Source: Diploptera punctata (taxonomy: Eukaryota; Arthropoda; Insecta; Blattodea; Blaberidae). From it: 64,000 nucleotides of DNA. The position numbers and the translations under genes are program-made. Under the pieces are notes generated by a model that was not told where the DNA came from, did no database searches, and saw only the letters and a list, made by a program, of their open reading frames with translations. The DNA lies in NCBI GenBank assembly GCA_030220185.1, contig JASPKZ010010233.1, positions 1 through 64,000 on the forward strand, given 5' to 3'. Shown one piece after another: positions 12,310-22,694 of this stretch (position 1 is the first letter of the stretch; the number at the start of each line of letters is the position of its first letter).

Positions 12310-12613
12310 AAAGGAAAAGTGATCCCACTACAGGCCTCAGGAGATAATTGGGATAGTAGGAGTTTAAGGTTCCCACGTTTCTAGACAAACGACACTTTAT
12401 GTCATTCGCGTTGTCAGCTCTGCGTGACAGTCGCCTTGCCCCCAGAACAAGCACCCTGGTACTCATTTCCTATAGAGGTTGAGTCGATCACAGGACCATG
12501 GTGCTGCCAGAAGGTTTAGGTCAGTTTAAAAATCGAGACCCCACCGGGACTCGAACGTATGACCTTCCGGCTTGTAGCGTATAGCCTTAACCAACTACGC
12601 TACGACATGCCCC
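12310..12613 (-). mobile_element. S3 SINE with 14-bp target duplication
   Basis: Complete S3 copy. Its head is gtagcgtagttggttaaggc and its B box is cgttcgagtccc. The core aggatttttaaactgacc is cut short as tttttaaactgacc here. The flanks gaattctgttTata-type (12296-12309) and gaattctgcttata (12614-12627) are a target duplication with one mismatch. Confidence 0.85.
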
Positions 12614-12627
12614 GAATTCTGCTTATA

Positions 12628-13150
12628 TGTGTGTGAAATAAAATCTGTGCTTTGTTAACCTAAAAAAGGGGTGGGGGAGGCAGAAGTGACACTATAGCTA
12701 AGAGGAGCCAAGATCGACTCAAGTGTTAGCTAGCATATGACAGTACAGGGAGTTAATTGATTAGCGTTACGCTATTCCTCAGTCGTAATTCAGTTTTCTT
12801 AGCGGATTTCGTTTGTGTTTAATTCAAGTGGCTACTTGTGGTTAAGTGGATCCCATTATAGAAGATATTAATTAAATTCATGACACGATAGCTCATAAAA
12901 GAGCCTGAACCGACTGAAATGGTTGCTGTTATTGACTAGTAGATGACAGAACAGTAGTCACATGGTTATTAGCAAGATTTTTCTCTATTTCTGAATTCAA
13001 ATAGCTACTCAGTTTTTCTCACGAAGCTAATAGGCTTACCTCTCTAGGTCCTATATTTAAAGAAAAATTGAATACAAGACTTCTGGGATCCTAATCAGTT
13101 AACTTTTACACTGCAAAAGTAATATAAACGATGAATAGGCTTGTAATATG
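12628..13150. other. No feature recognised
   Basis: No open frame, repeat or RNA motif that I can name. Confidence 0.4.
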
Positions 13151-13153
13151 CTT

Positions 13154-13154
<1 letters not shown>

Positions 13155-13192
<38 letters not shown>

Positions 13193-13193
13193 C

Positions 13194-13276
<83 letters not shown>

Positions 13277-13284
13277 AGAGAGAG
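13155..13284 (+). repeat. Compound microsatellite (TG)n then (GA)n
   Basis: About 15 TG units with one interruption are followed from about 13196 by some 44 GA units. The open frame across it, rich in alternating Arg and Glu, is an artefact of the repeat. Confidence 0.95.
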
Positions 13285-13326
13285 GAATAATTCTAAAATA
13301 TTTATCGTATCCTTATACTTCTAATA

Positions 13327-13663
13327 CCCACCGCTGTGGTCTCGAGGTAGCGTGCTGCCTTGTCACGCAGAGGGCCCGGGTTCAATCCCCGATCGGGGTA
13401 GTTTTTCTGGGTGAGGTTTTCATCGGGGGTTTTCCTCACCTGTAATACAAGTGTCAGGAAAGCTTTAAGGCCCAAACGGTCCCCAAAATCATATGGCTAT
13501 CATCATCATTCTTATCATCATCGTCTCATCACCATCCTTCACCGGTGTGGAAAGCAACGGGAAGCTACCACATCTACAATTCCCTAGTAAAGCTGCAAGC
13601 ATAGCATGAAAATGCTATGATTGCAGCGAAGGACCTGCCTTCGGGCAGAATTACTATGGATGG
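13327..13663 (+). mobile_element. S1 SINE, tail type 1, perfect 12-bp target duplication
   Basis: S1 head, B box ggttcaatcccc, core and ggat-ended tail. The 12 bases atacttctaata are present directly before (13315-13326) and after (13664-13675). This fixes both ends exactly and shows target-primed integration. Confidence 0.95.
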
Positions 13664-13714
13664 ATACTTCTAATAAACGAATTGGGAATATTTAATGTAA
13701 TATATAATGAATAG

Positions 13715-14036
13715 AGTCCTGTGCTATAGCAGATCCGCTAAGAGCTGCTGGATTTGCGTTGGTTTAAGTCCCCATGGTGGAAGAAATTTTCTCATGGGAT
13801 TTCGGCCAGTTTGAGGCCGGAGTCCACCGACTATCATAAAACATTTGAATAGCTACAAAAAGTAGCGGCTCTAGGTTGAGAAAACCAATTATAACGAATG
13901 GGGGCTCATCATGCTAACTAAATATCATCCCTATAGGCCTACTGACTGGATGATCGTTCGCCTCACACACGTGGAAGCGAGGCTAGCAGGCTGGTAGGTC
14001 AAGCAAGGGTCTTCTAGACCTCTCCAGCCGTGGAGT
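13715..14036 (+). mobile_element. S2 SINE, diverged copy
   Basis: Matches S2 through ttctcatgggatttcggcca, agtagcggctctaggttgag, and a tail with gaggctagcaggctgg. The tRNA-like head is changed (gcgttggtttaagtcccc in place of ggttcgggtctcc). It runs into an ATT microsatellite. Confidence 0.75.
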
Positions 14037-14043
14037 GGAGAAA

Positions 14044-14045
<2 letters not shown>

Positions 14046-14120
<75 letters not shown>

Positions 14121-14140
14121 TAATAATAATAATAATAATG
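14046..14140 (+). repeat. Microsatellite (AAT)n
   Basis: About 30 units with one interruption. It is the 3' tail of the minus-strand L-gamma LINE that follows. Confidence 0.95.
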
Positions 14141-14790
14141 CTTTATTTTAGCTGGCAGAGTTAAAGTCATAAGGCCTTCTCTTCCACTCAACCAGCGAAT
14201 AGTATAATCATACAAAAATTACATACATATTACAATTTTAAGATAGGATTATTAAAATACAGACTAAACAAAATACAATGATGATGTGATCTAATACTAG
14301 CTAATACTAACAAAAACATATAATATAAAATTAAAATTATATAAAATAAAGTAAGTAGCTTCCTAGATGGTTATTAATGGAATGCTCTATATAGTTGTTA
14401 TGCAGTTAATGTTTTCATTGTGTCGAACCAAGTTAATTTGGATTTAAATAATGACAGCGATTGACAGTCCCTGACATGACTGGGAAGTGAGTACCATGCT
14501 CTAGTCATAGATATTGTGTAAAATTCAGAGTATAGACAGGTCCTGTGGTATCAAATGTAAAGAAGAGTCTTATGCTCTTGTTCCTAAATTGTGATGAGCC
14601 GATAAATTTTGAAAACGTGTTGTTAAATAACTTCGTAAATATGTGTGCAGAATAGATGATATGAGAAGAAACCGACAAGAGCATCTAACAAGAATGTCAG
14701 AAAACGGATGCCCAAAATAATGTTTCGGCTGAACGTTACAACCTGTGACGCGACTATTTTTTATTTTTTCATAAACTCCTGTCAAATTTT
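14141..14790 (-). mobile_element. L-gamma LINE (CR1/Jockey-like), 3' end
   Basis: The minus-strand frame reads TTRFQNLSAHHNLGTRA, the segment written as ASRFQYLS in the better copy at 27453-28060. Later there is a frameshifted LEHGTHFP-type segment. The 3' untranslated end is ggttgagtggaagagaaggc, then taactctgccagctaaaata, then ATT units. The same 3' end occurs on SINEs at 26180 and 63680. Confidence 0.7.
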
Positions 14791-14873
14791 ATTCTTAGGG
14801 TTTCATTTTTCGAATTATTTCCCACCATTCACAATGGGTTTTACATTTTTTCTAACGATTATTTCAATATATT

Positions 14874-15630
14874 TTTCATAAGTAATGCCACGAGTGATTT
14901 CCAAATTATCAATAAATTCACGACTCACGAAGTGGGGAGTGAATTTATCTAGAGAATTTGGAAATCAAGAGTGGCATTTGTTAGGACTATTTAACGAATA
15001 AAATTAAGCTGTTTACTCACAAATCATTATTTAAATATAGTTATTTTAAAATATTTATATATTTAATGTAAACGGCGATGTTTGAAAACAAATGAGAAAC
15101 GATTGGTACGCTTCATCTGCTTCTTTTGTTCATCACTGCAACCAGATCATATTATTTATTGCCAAAGGAACGCAATATTGTAAGAATGCACTCTAGTGGA
15201 GAAAAATGAAACACATCAAACTGTATATTAATTAATTTGTGATGTCCCATGATGTAAATATGAAATTATAATTTTCTGGAATGTTATTACCTGGGAAAAA
15301 AATACATTTAAGAAAGTGCAAACAGTGGTTTCTTTTTTTGGTGGTATAATCAATTGCTACAAATGTTTTTATATTAACTCCCGCATGCGCTACGTGTTGA
15401 CATTCGTGCACTATATATACAATCTGGTAGCCGTATTTCTTAGAGAGTCAGTCACTGCAAAATAATGCTATGACCTATTCAGAATGTTAAAAAGGAGGTG
15501 CTTCCTTTATTATGATAAACTTTAGTTGGTAAATTCTAGGCGAAACACGACTGTGATTGGTTGTAAATAAAAAATAATTGAAATGTGATTGGTCATTGAC
15601 TCCCATTTGGGGCATAAGTTAAATAGTCTA
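14874..15630 (+). repeat. R1 interspersed repeat, copy 2
   Basis: Longest R1 copy. It starts at cataagtaatgccacgagtg and ends at catttggggcataagttaaa. The opening foldback (tgccacgagtgatttccaaa against tttggaaatcaagagtggca) has an extra 35 or so bases in its loop compared with copy 3. No coding frame is conserved between copies. Confidence 0.85.
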
Positions 15631-16201
15631 TGATATTTAACTACATACGTAACATGGATATGTGGTAGCCATATTTATTTTAACGAATATTCTATGCAAC
15701 AACAAAGACATGTTCCAGTGCAGCCAACATAGAGTGTGTACTAATTAACTGTACACATATATATCAGAATTTCACAACTTACTATTTATTTTTGGGCGTT
15801 GCATTCTTTCACATGCTAGAGTGCTTAAATTGCGTTAGGTTAGATTTTAGGTTGGTCTTTCACAGGTTAGAGTACGTAATTTCCTTAGGTTAGCTTTTAA
15901 GTTCGTTAAATATCGTTTATATGTTGGCTGCATCCCGTGATTCCAGTGTAAACCGCTTCGCGTTTGTTGGCACATGCGCATGGTGTATGATTGGAACTTA
16001 GAATAATTTTTAGCGTCACATGTTGTAAAGTATTTCCAATGTTTCCATCAAATTTTCGGTCATCTAGTTCCCCAAGGGATACCATAGTTTTAATACCATT
16101 CATAGTCCGTATCGAATTAATTAAGAAATATACTTCGACCGGGAACTTCAGCAGTGCGGTCCGTAGCCAATATAAATGCAGGTGATTCTTTTAGGCTAAA
16201 C
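15631..16201. other. No named feature; repeated ttaggtta motifs
   Basis: Positions 15780-15905 contain three spaced copies of gttaggttag-like sequence within loosely repeated cacatgctagagtgctta / cacaggttagagtacgta blocks, so this is a decayed tandem repeat. No gene seen. Confidence 0.4.
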
Positions 16202-16499
16202 ACCTACACCAGGGACACACAAACTACGGCCCGCGGGCCGGATACGGCCCTCCAACACTTTCTATCCGGCCCCTGTAGATCTATATGATTCTAATAAATG
16301 AAAATATACTAAGGGTAGTCCTATAATATTACGAGTAGTTTATCAGTAATGGAACAAGAACTCGTGTAATATGTTATAACGACATAACAAGAAAAGTAGC
16401 AAACCACACACACGCTTATAATAATAATATAATAATAATAATAATAATAATATAATAATAATAGTAATAATAGTAATAATAATAATGATAATAACGAAC

Positions 16500-16690
16500 A
16501 GTAAATGGTATGGTCATGTAAAAAGAATGACAGAAGACAGATTCCCAAGACGAATACTAGAATGGGTGCCAATTTGTAGAAAAATAAGAAGAGGACGGAC
16601 AAAAAATAACGTGGAATAATGATTTTTAGCAGAATAGGAAAACCAGGATTGGACGATGGAGAATGGAATGACAGAGAGATGTGGAGGAGA
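16500..16690 (+). mobile_element. L-beta-type LINE fragment inside the hAT element
   Basis: The frame reads KWYGHVKRMTEDRFPRRILEW, the KWYGHxxRM motif common to LINE C-termini, then RRGR and a frameshift. It is bracketed by ATT microsatellites at 16415-16490 and 16746-16904, the usual 3' tails of these LINEs. Confidence 0.75.
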
Positions 16691-16745
16691 ATGACATTAA
16701 TTTAATTGGGCGCAGGAAGATGTGAAACATTGTCAAATCTGTTAA

Positions 16746-16754
16746 ATAATAATA

Positions 16755-16805
<51 letters not shown>

Positions 16806-16831
16806 TAATAATAATAATAATAATAATAATG

Positions 16832-16904
<73 letters not shown>
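16746..16904 (+). repeat. Microsatellite (AAT)n
   Basis: About 50 units with rare AATG variants. The long poly-isoleucine frame across it is not a gene. Confidence 0.95.
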
Positions 16905-16906
<2 letters not shown>

Positions 16907-17003
16907 TCTACAACAACTATAATGGGTCTATGGCCCGTGCCACCTTGATTTTTCTTCCATTTGGCCCGCGATACAAATAAGTTAGGACGTCTCTGACCTA
17001 CAC

Positions 17004-17280
17004 GACAGGATTGTGAAGAAGACCTTCATGCGATGGAACAGGCCAATGGACCTTAACCTCGAAGATGGGAGATGATAATTTTTATACCCATTTTCAATAC
17101 ACCTATATTTATGCGACACGAATGAATTAATGAATGAATAAAGTTTCATGAATCAGTACTAATAATTATTCTATAATAATGAAACATTTTCAAATAAATT
17201 ATAGGTTAACTTCATTATACATCATATGATGGATTAACGTATATATTAACATACAAGATGACAGAGATATGTTTTGGATG
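17004..17280. other. No feature recognised
   Basis: Short gap after the hAT element. No frame or repeat that I can name. Confidence 0.3.
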
Positions 17281-17465
17281 CTTATCAATGCCGCTGTTTG
17301 ACATTGCATTTAAGGCCGGTAGGGGAACTAGTTCACCCCCTGGAGTAGAATTGGGGGGATGACGTTACGTCCTTCCAGTTATGCCGCGCGCGCGGGCGTC
17401 AAGCAAAGTGAAGTGATGTGAGGTGAAGCCAGTATTACACCGAAAGTCAACGCGACCAGAAGCAT

Positions 17466-17639
17466 GCAGTGCTATGTTCTTATTCTGCTCCTGGCAAGTA
17501 CGTCACACTCTATATATCCTGCTAATTCTATTTCACACTTTAAAACTATTTTATTGCTGCAGTATTTAAATTATAAACAATATTCAATTAAATATCTTTA
17601 TTTGCTCTACAAATAATTCGTTTTTCTTCCCATCGACAG
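17466..17639 (+). CDS. Possible signal-peptide exon and first intron of an unrecognised secreted peptide
   Basis: An ATG at 17466 opens MQCYVLILLLA, a short leader with a hydrophobic core typical of insect secreted-peptide first exons. It is followed at once by a plausible donor (gcaa before gtacgt at 17500). Upstream is a locally GC-rich patch (gccgcgcgcgcgggcg) that is out of keeping with the AT-rich surroundings and could be a promoter or 5' UTR. A good acceptor, pyrimidine-rich and ending atcgacag, lies at 17639. Joining there keeps a frame open for only about 27 more codons, so the true next exon may lie elsewhere. No homology recognised; chance is a real alternative. Confidence 0.3.
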
Positions 17640-17697
17640 TTTCCAGAAGAATGAAAATACAAGATCATAATATGATACTGTATGAAGAAATTTTGAC

Positions 17698-17925
17698 ATT
17701 TTGTTTCAATAATTCGAAGTTATGAAAATTATTTTATTAAATATCTTTAAATACGTGTAAGTTAAGTAGACTTATTTTACAATCGATTTGTTATTTAAAT
17801 TATTATTTGAAATTTTGTTTCAGTAATTCGAAGTTATGAAACTTATTTTATTAAATGCCTTTAAATACTTGAAAATTAAGATACGATAATTTTATAATCG
17901 ATTTATTATGTAAATTATTCACTAT
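17698..17925 (+). repeat. Tandem duplication, 114-bp unit, two copies
   Basis: The sequence starting attttgtttcaataattcga at 17698 recurs at 17812 as attttgtttcagtaattcga, and the similarity continues to about 17925. A weaker third copy may follow. Confidence 0.75.
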
Positions 17926-19680
17926 ATAGTGTTCTTATTTTATGTTTATACTAAATCATACTCTTCAACTTATTACATTCAATTTTATTAACTCTGTACA
18001 AAGAATTTAAAACACTGATTTGTTATAAAAATTATTAAGTTAGTGCAGTACACTTATTTTTTATTTATTAAAATTTTATTACATTTAAATATTTGAATAA
18101 TAAGTTAGATTATTTTCTTACAGGCCTATATTTACTATAACGTTTAGTTCTTATGATACATTTTAATGTAAAGGAAGTAAAAGTGCGATGTTAGTTAATA
18201 CAAGCGTTATTGTAAAATCTGCAGTGAGTATTTTGATATCTTAATTTATATAAATGGGGTTTCCAACAGTATTTTTAAGGGGTACCGTTTACGAATCATA
18301 TTTGGGATATTCCTATTTCAAACATCACTGCCTGTCAAACTGACTGAATTTTATCGTGATTTTCATCAATCTTCAAGGAAAATGCTGTAATTAATTAACA
18401 TAATTAATTTCATAGCTTATAATTATTTCATATTTAAAATCAGTGAGCAAGAAAAAACACATAAAAATGACACTTAAATAAAGATCCGTATGTGATATGA
18501 TCAAAGATGTTCAAGTTCATGCAAATAAAAAAATAAGTGAAATAATTTACTCTATTGTAATACTGAATAAAATCTTTAGTGAGCTCTAAATTGTTTCTTT
18601 AAAAAAAAAAGAAGAGAGATCCTGAAATTAAATATACATCCACTATTACATGGATGCAATGCAGAGCTATATAGCCCTAGTGGTAGTTTACAATTGCATA
18701 TCGCTTTAATTATCTGGAGTGTCATGTTATCGTATTATAATGAAATATAGCTATTATTAAAAAGTTCTATTATTATTTATTATCATACCGCGTTTTAATT
18801 TCTGTCAATTTATTGGGTCTCAATAAAATTTGTGCATATTAGTGCAACGAAAATAGGCCTATAATAAAATCTATCAGCAAAACCAATAATAGATGTTCTG
18901 TGGTCAAATCTGGAATTAAGATAGTATATAAGAATGTGCTATGTTTCTTTTCCATAAAGCATTCACGAAATGTAGAATAAAAGGGGCTCCCATAATAATG
19001 TCTCATATTCCACAATATGAAGACAACAGAAGAAAGAAACGGAAAATTTCACTTTCGGCTGGAGACGGGAATAGGATATTCTACTAATTTTCAAATATTA
19101 TTGATTTTGATTATAAATGACGGTAATGTGATGATGCTGATGGATATATTAGTATAAATTTACCATTTGGGATTGAGTTTTATGTGACTTCATTGACTCT
19201 TGATTTTAGAAAATATTAAAATCCACCGGGTTTGAATGAATGGTAAAAGACACCGACGAGCAACTGATATCAAGGTTACAATAACAATAATCCGATGAAG
19301 AAAGTACGTCGAAACATGGAAAGTATAATAAATTATTTTTATGCAGTTGAAACAATTTATTATACTTTCCATAGCTCACGTTTCTTACTTTTCTTTGTAT
19401 AATTTGTTTTATTTATGTCTCCAAACAATTTATTACACTTTCATGTTTCAATTTTTTTACCTAAATAGGTTATTGAAACAAAAGTAGTCTTTATACTTTT
19501 AAATAAATTAGTGTTAATTTTATTAATATTATAATGAAATCCGGTATATTTTGTGAAATTCTAAGTTTCTCAACATATGAATTAAGGTTTTTCTAAGTAA
19601 TTTTTCGTTGAATAACATGATATATTATTATTAATTATACATGTATTATAACAGATCCACGAGTCATATAAAACAAAAAA
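17926..19680. other. Long AT-rich stretch with no recognised repeat
   Basis: The longest part of the window without a recognised transposon. No convincing exon is seen. The short frame near 19008 (PQYEDNRRKKRKISLSAG) lacks supporting splice sites. It may be intron of whatever gene the 17466 leader belongs to. Confidence 0.4.
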
Positions 19681-19702
19681 TAATAATAATATATATATAT
19701 AT

Positions 19703-19974
19703 ATCGTAGCGCAGTGTTTAAGGCACTGGGCTACAAGCCGGAGGGTCGAGGGTTCAAGTCCCGGTGGGGTCAGGATTTTTAAACTGACCCAAACCTTCTG
19801 GCGGCACTATGACCTGGGGTCGACTCAGCCTCTAACGGAATGAGTACCAGACGCTTGTTCTGGGGGTAAAGGCGGCCGTCGCGCAGGGCTGACAACCCGG
19901 CTGACATCAGTGCCGATTGTCAAAAAAAGCAGGAGCCTTAGTCTCCTCCGAGGCCTGGTGGACTACTTTACTTT
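19703..19974 (+). mobile_element. S3 SINE, best copy
   Basis: The tRNA-like head has the A box tagcgcagtgtttaagg and the B box gggttcaagtcccgg. The body has ggcggcactatgacctgggg, actcagcctctaacgga and gggctgacaacccggctga. It ends at gcctggtggactactttact and is inserted in a TA microsatellite. It is closest to consensus of the five copies here. Confidence 0.9.
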
Positions 19975-20047
19975 ATATATATATATATATATATGTAAGC
20001 TTTGATGATTTAAATTATATTGTAGTATATTATATATATATATATAT

Positions 20048-20110
20048 ATATATGACACGATAAGAAAAATAAGTGCCTGGACGGGATTCGAACCCGGAAC
20101 TCTGGAGATA
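20048..20110 (-). mobile_element. S5 tRNA-like fragment
   Basis: On the minus strand it shows ccgggttcgaatcccgtcca, a clean B box, followed by ttatttttcttatcgtg. That adenine-poor tail resembles the other S5 copies. It has only the T-arm half of a tRNA. Confidence 0.55.
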
Positions 20111-20739
20111 TATATATATATATATAAAGTGTACAAGAAAAAAAAACAGGTAAATTACTTTTTCCTTGAAACCTAGGAAATGTACTTTTAGTTAAACAAC
20201 AACCATAGTTCCTTACCTATATGCCAAACATTGCATATAAATAAACCCATGGCTAAACTTTATCTTTTACTGTTTCACACTTCTAAATTGTAGTGGTTTC
20301 CATTAAAAATCTAATGACACCTCAAACTCCATTTAGACAAAAAAATCATTGTAATATATATATATTGGAATTCCTTAGATTTGGACAGGGTGTATCTTTC
20401 TAAAATTGCCATACCTGCCATTAGAGAATCAATTTCAATTTTAAGAAACCATATTTACAAATTTTCTACTTTATAGTATGTTTACTTCAATTACAATTTG
20501 AATTTTTTAAAAGTATTTTCAAAATATATTTAATCAATTTCAAAAATTAATTGTTTGTATCACTTTGTCCTTGAGGCAATCCTCTAATGGGGAAAGTTAT
20601 ATATAATAAATAAATAAATATATATATATATATATATATATAGATATTATAAATATATTTTTGACATTTGGCAATGAAGGCAAATATGATATGAAAAGAA
20701 AAATAAATTTAACACTTTCCAATATTGTTATTTTAACAC

Positions 20740-20900
20740 AGTTCCAATAATGGATCATATTATAATATTACAATGATATTGTGAAAAGAAAAATTAATAT
20801 CTAAACCAGGAATCGAGCCGTGGACCTCTCGTATTCCGTACGAGCGTGCAAGACCACTACACTATTCGAGACATGGTGCAAACATTAACAATTCCTTCCA
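20740..20900 (-). mobile_element. S5 tRNA-like SINE
   Basis: Same unit as each arm of the palindrome at 63244-63559: tgtagtggtcttgcacgctc (A-box region), ccacggctcgattcctggtt (B box), then ttaatttttcttttcacaat and a run ending near ggaactgtgttaaaataaca. It is not a working tRNA: no acceptor stem closes. Confidence 0.7.
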
Positions 20901-20917
20901 CTTAATACAAATCTATA

Positions 20918-21053
20918 ATTCTCGTTTCGTCCGCTGCCAGGTAGATGTCACTACCAACCTCAACGGCCGGCTTCATTTAGAAGTATCTATCTATGTTTGA
21001 GAATTTTACACGACCACTTGACACATCTACCTGGCAGCGGACGAAACGAGAAT
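20918..21053 (+). mobile_element. Small TIR element (MITE-like), 31-bp terminal repeats
   Basis: The left end, attctcgtttcgtccgctgc through to gtagatgt at 20948, is exactly reversed at 21023-21053 (acatctacctggcagcggac onward). The 136-bp interior is non-coding. No clear target duplication is seen because the right side has been overrun by a microsatellite. Confidence 0.75.
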
Positions 21054-21071
21054 AATGAATAATATATATAT

Positions 21072-21135
<64 letters not shown>

Positions 21136-21311
21136 GAGAGAGAGACAGAGACAGAGAGAGAGACCAGGAATGAACCATTTTCTAAATTACATACAGGTAG
21201 ATGTCACTACCAACCTCAACGGCCGGCTTCATTTAGAAGTATCTATCTATGTTTGAGAATTTTACACGACCACTTGACATCTACCTGGCAGCGGACGAAA
21301 CGAGAATAATA

Positions 21312-21406
<95 letters not shown>

Positions 21407-21450
21407 CAGAGAGAGAGACCAGGAATGAACCATTTTCTAAATTACATACA
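20939..21450 (+). repeat. Tandem duplication of a 255-bp unit with (TA)n(GA)n
   Basis: Two units, 20939-21194 and 21195-21450. Each has part of the TIR element, a TA run (21061-21103; 21315-21353), a GA run, and the ending aggaatgaaccattttctaa. The GA and TA runs differ in length; the rest is nearly identical, so the duplication is recent. Frames across it are simple-repeat artefacts. Confidence 0.9.
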
Positions 21451-21870
21451 TTCATAAAATTACATTTTTGTAATCTGACCCCATTTTATGACAACTTATT
21501 ACAATGGAATGAATGATTCCGGTTGTTTAATATAAATTACTTTGCTAAATTACTCATAAAATGAAAATCCTCTTATATTTACACATTTATGTAGGTTATG
21601 ATAATGAACCTGTTTATGTAAGTTTCACACTATGTGGCTAAATTGATTCCACTTATATATCTATGTAGCATGCCTATCTGACACACTAAAATGAGATTTG
21701 CAATATGTCTGTAACCCTAGAGGGTACGTCCTCTGGGTGGCGGCTAGGGGAATGCTCTAACCGGTCAGGGGTAGATGGGAAATAAAAACCACCCGTGGAT
21801 CAACAGGTAGAATAGGCAAGATCTTTAGCTGTGATGAAAACAACATGCTTGTAGGAGTAAACCTCGAACA
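21451..21870. other. No gene seen
   Basis: Positions 21720-21850 (tcctctgggtggcggctagg, acccgtggatcaacaggtag) loosely resemble 50160-50300 and may be an old repeat. Confidence 0.35.
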
Positions 21871-21874
21871 AAAA

Positions 21875-22018
21875 TTCTGGCCCTAAAGTTTTGGCCTTCC
21901 AATAGTGCCACTAGAAAGTTTAGACCAGTTAAAACATTCTGACTCAGTCGGGAATTAAACTCCCGACTTTCCGGCTTGTAGCGTATTGCCTTAACTAATT
22001 ACGCTACGTTGTCCCTCA
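21875..22018 (-). mobile_element. S3 SINE, head-side fragment
   Basis: The tRNA-like head is intact on the minus strand (gtagcgtaattagttaaggc, then gggagtttaattcccg). The body is kept only to the cactattggaaggcc region. It is diverged. Confidence 0.7.
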
Positions 22019-22383
22019 AGAATGTATGAACACCTCAAAATCACTAAATTACTCTGAGGAATAGTTTTTTTTTTCGCCATTGCGGTTATGGTCTTAATAG
22101 TTATTACTAAGCCTGGGATTTGTATGTGATTACATATTATTTACCTTTGTTTATACATAGCTAAAGTTGATAATGTCCATGAATTAGAAACTTACTTATA
22201 TATGAAAATTTATCATTATATATTTTTACATATTTCAACATAATTACGAATTGTTACATATTTTAAGATTTTTATGTAAAACTGCTAATTCTAGCTCTTA
22301 ATTAAAGAAAATAATTTTCATTAGCGGAAAACAGTCTGTGTGACAATGTTTTATATTAAAAAGACTCAGACACCTGATCGTAC
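22019..22383. other. No feature recognised
   Basis: AT-rich. No frame or repeat that I can name. Confidence 0.3.
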
Positions 22384-22395
22384 ACTGAAATAGTA

Positions 22396-22654
22396 TATTG
22401 ACTTAGGTTTTCACGGCCGGAGTTACTATGATGATCTTGCAGAAGATTTTCGGGCTGTTGGCCGTGGTCTTAAGGCTTGTAGTTCCCCAACGTTTCGCCA
22501 GAGACTGCGTCCGGCATCCTCAAGGGTTGTATTAAGACCCTTAATGCTAACCAACCAGAAGGCAGATACAATTTACGAAGTAACGGACCGCGCAGAGAAC
22601 ACGTCGCGGATAATGTATAAATAGAGCAGGTAGTCGACAAAATTGCGCAGGGCC

Positions 22655-22694
<40 letters not shown>

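Larger units (their letters stand above)
16210..16995 (+). mobile_element. hAT-type non-autonomous transposon, 8-bp target duplication
   Basis: The left end, cagggacacacaaactacgg followed by cccgcgggccgg, is the widespread hAT terminal sequence. The right end, ggcccgcgatacaaataagt and on to cgtctctg, is its inverted partner (about 11 of 16 terminal bases match). The 8 bases acctacac flank it at 16202-16209 and 16996-17003, as expected of hAT. The interior holds no transposase. It has two ATT microsatellites and a LINE fragment, so the element was moved by an enzyme supplied elsewhere, or picked up these pieces after landing. Confidence 0.88.
19688..20643 (+). repeat. Cluster of (TA)n microsatellites
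   Basis: TA runs at 19690-19702, 19975-19994, 20033-20053, 20108-20127 and 20622-20643, several of them directly abutting SINE fragments. Positions 20128-20600 between them hold no recognised feature. Confidence 0.85.

Noticed and set aside
13931..14215. Poly-isoleucine/asparagine frames (also 16706, 27038, 27305, 51030, 54086, 54212)
   Set aside because: They translate ATT/AAT microsatellites that are LINE tails.
19703..19775. Functional tRNA genes at the many A/B-box pairs (also 11831, 13327, 26690, 63460)
   Set aside because: Each is followed by a repeated body shared among copies. Cloverleaf acceptor stems do not close. They are SINE heads.
20987..21455. Frames rich in Ser-Leu or Arg-Glu
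   Set aside because: They are read-through of (GA)n and (TA)n tracts.
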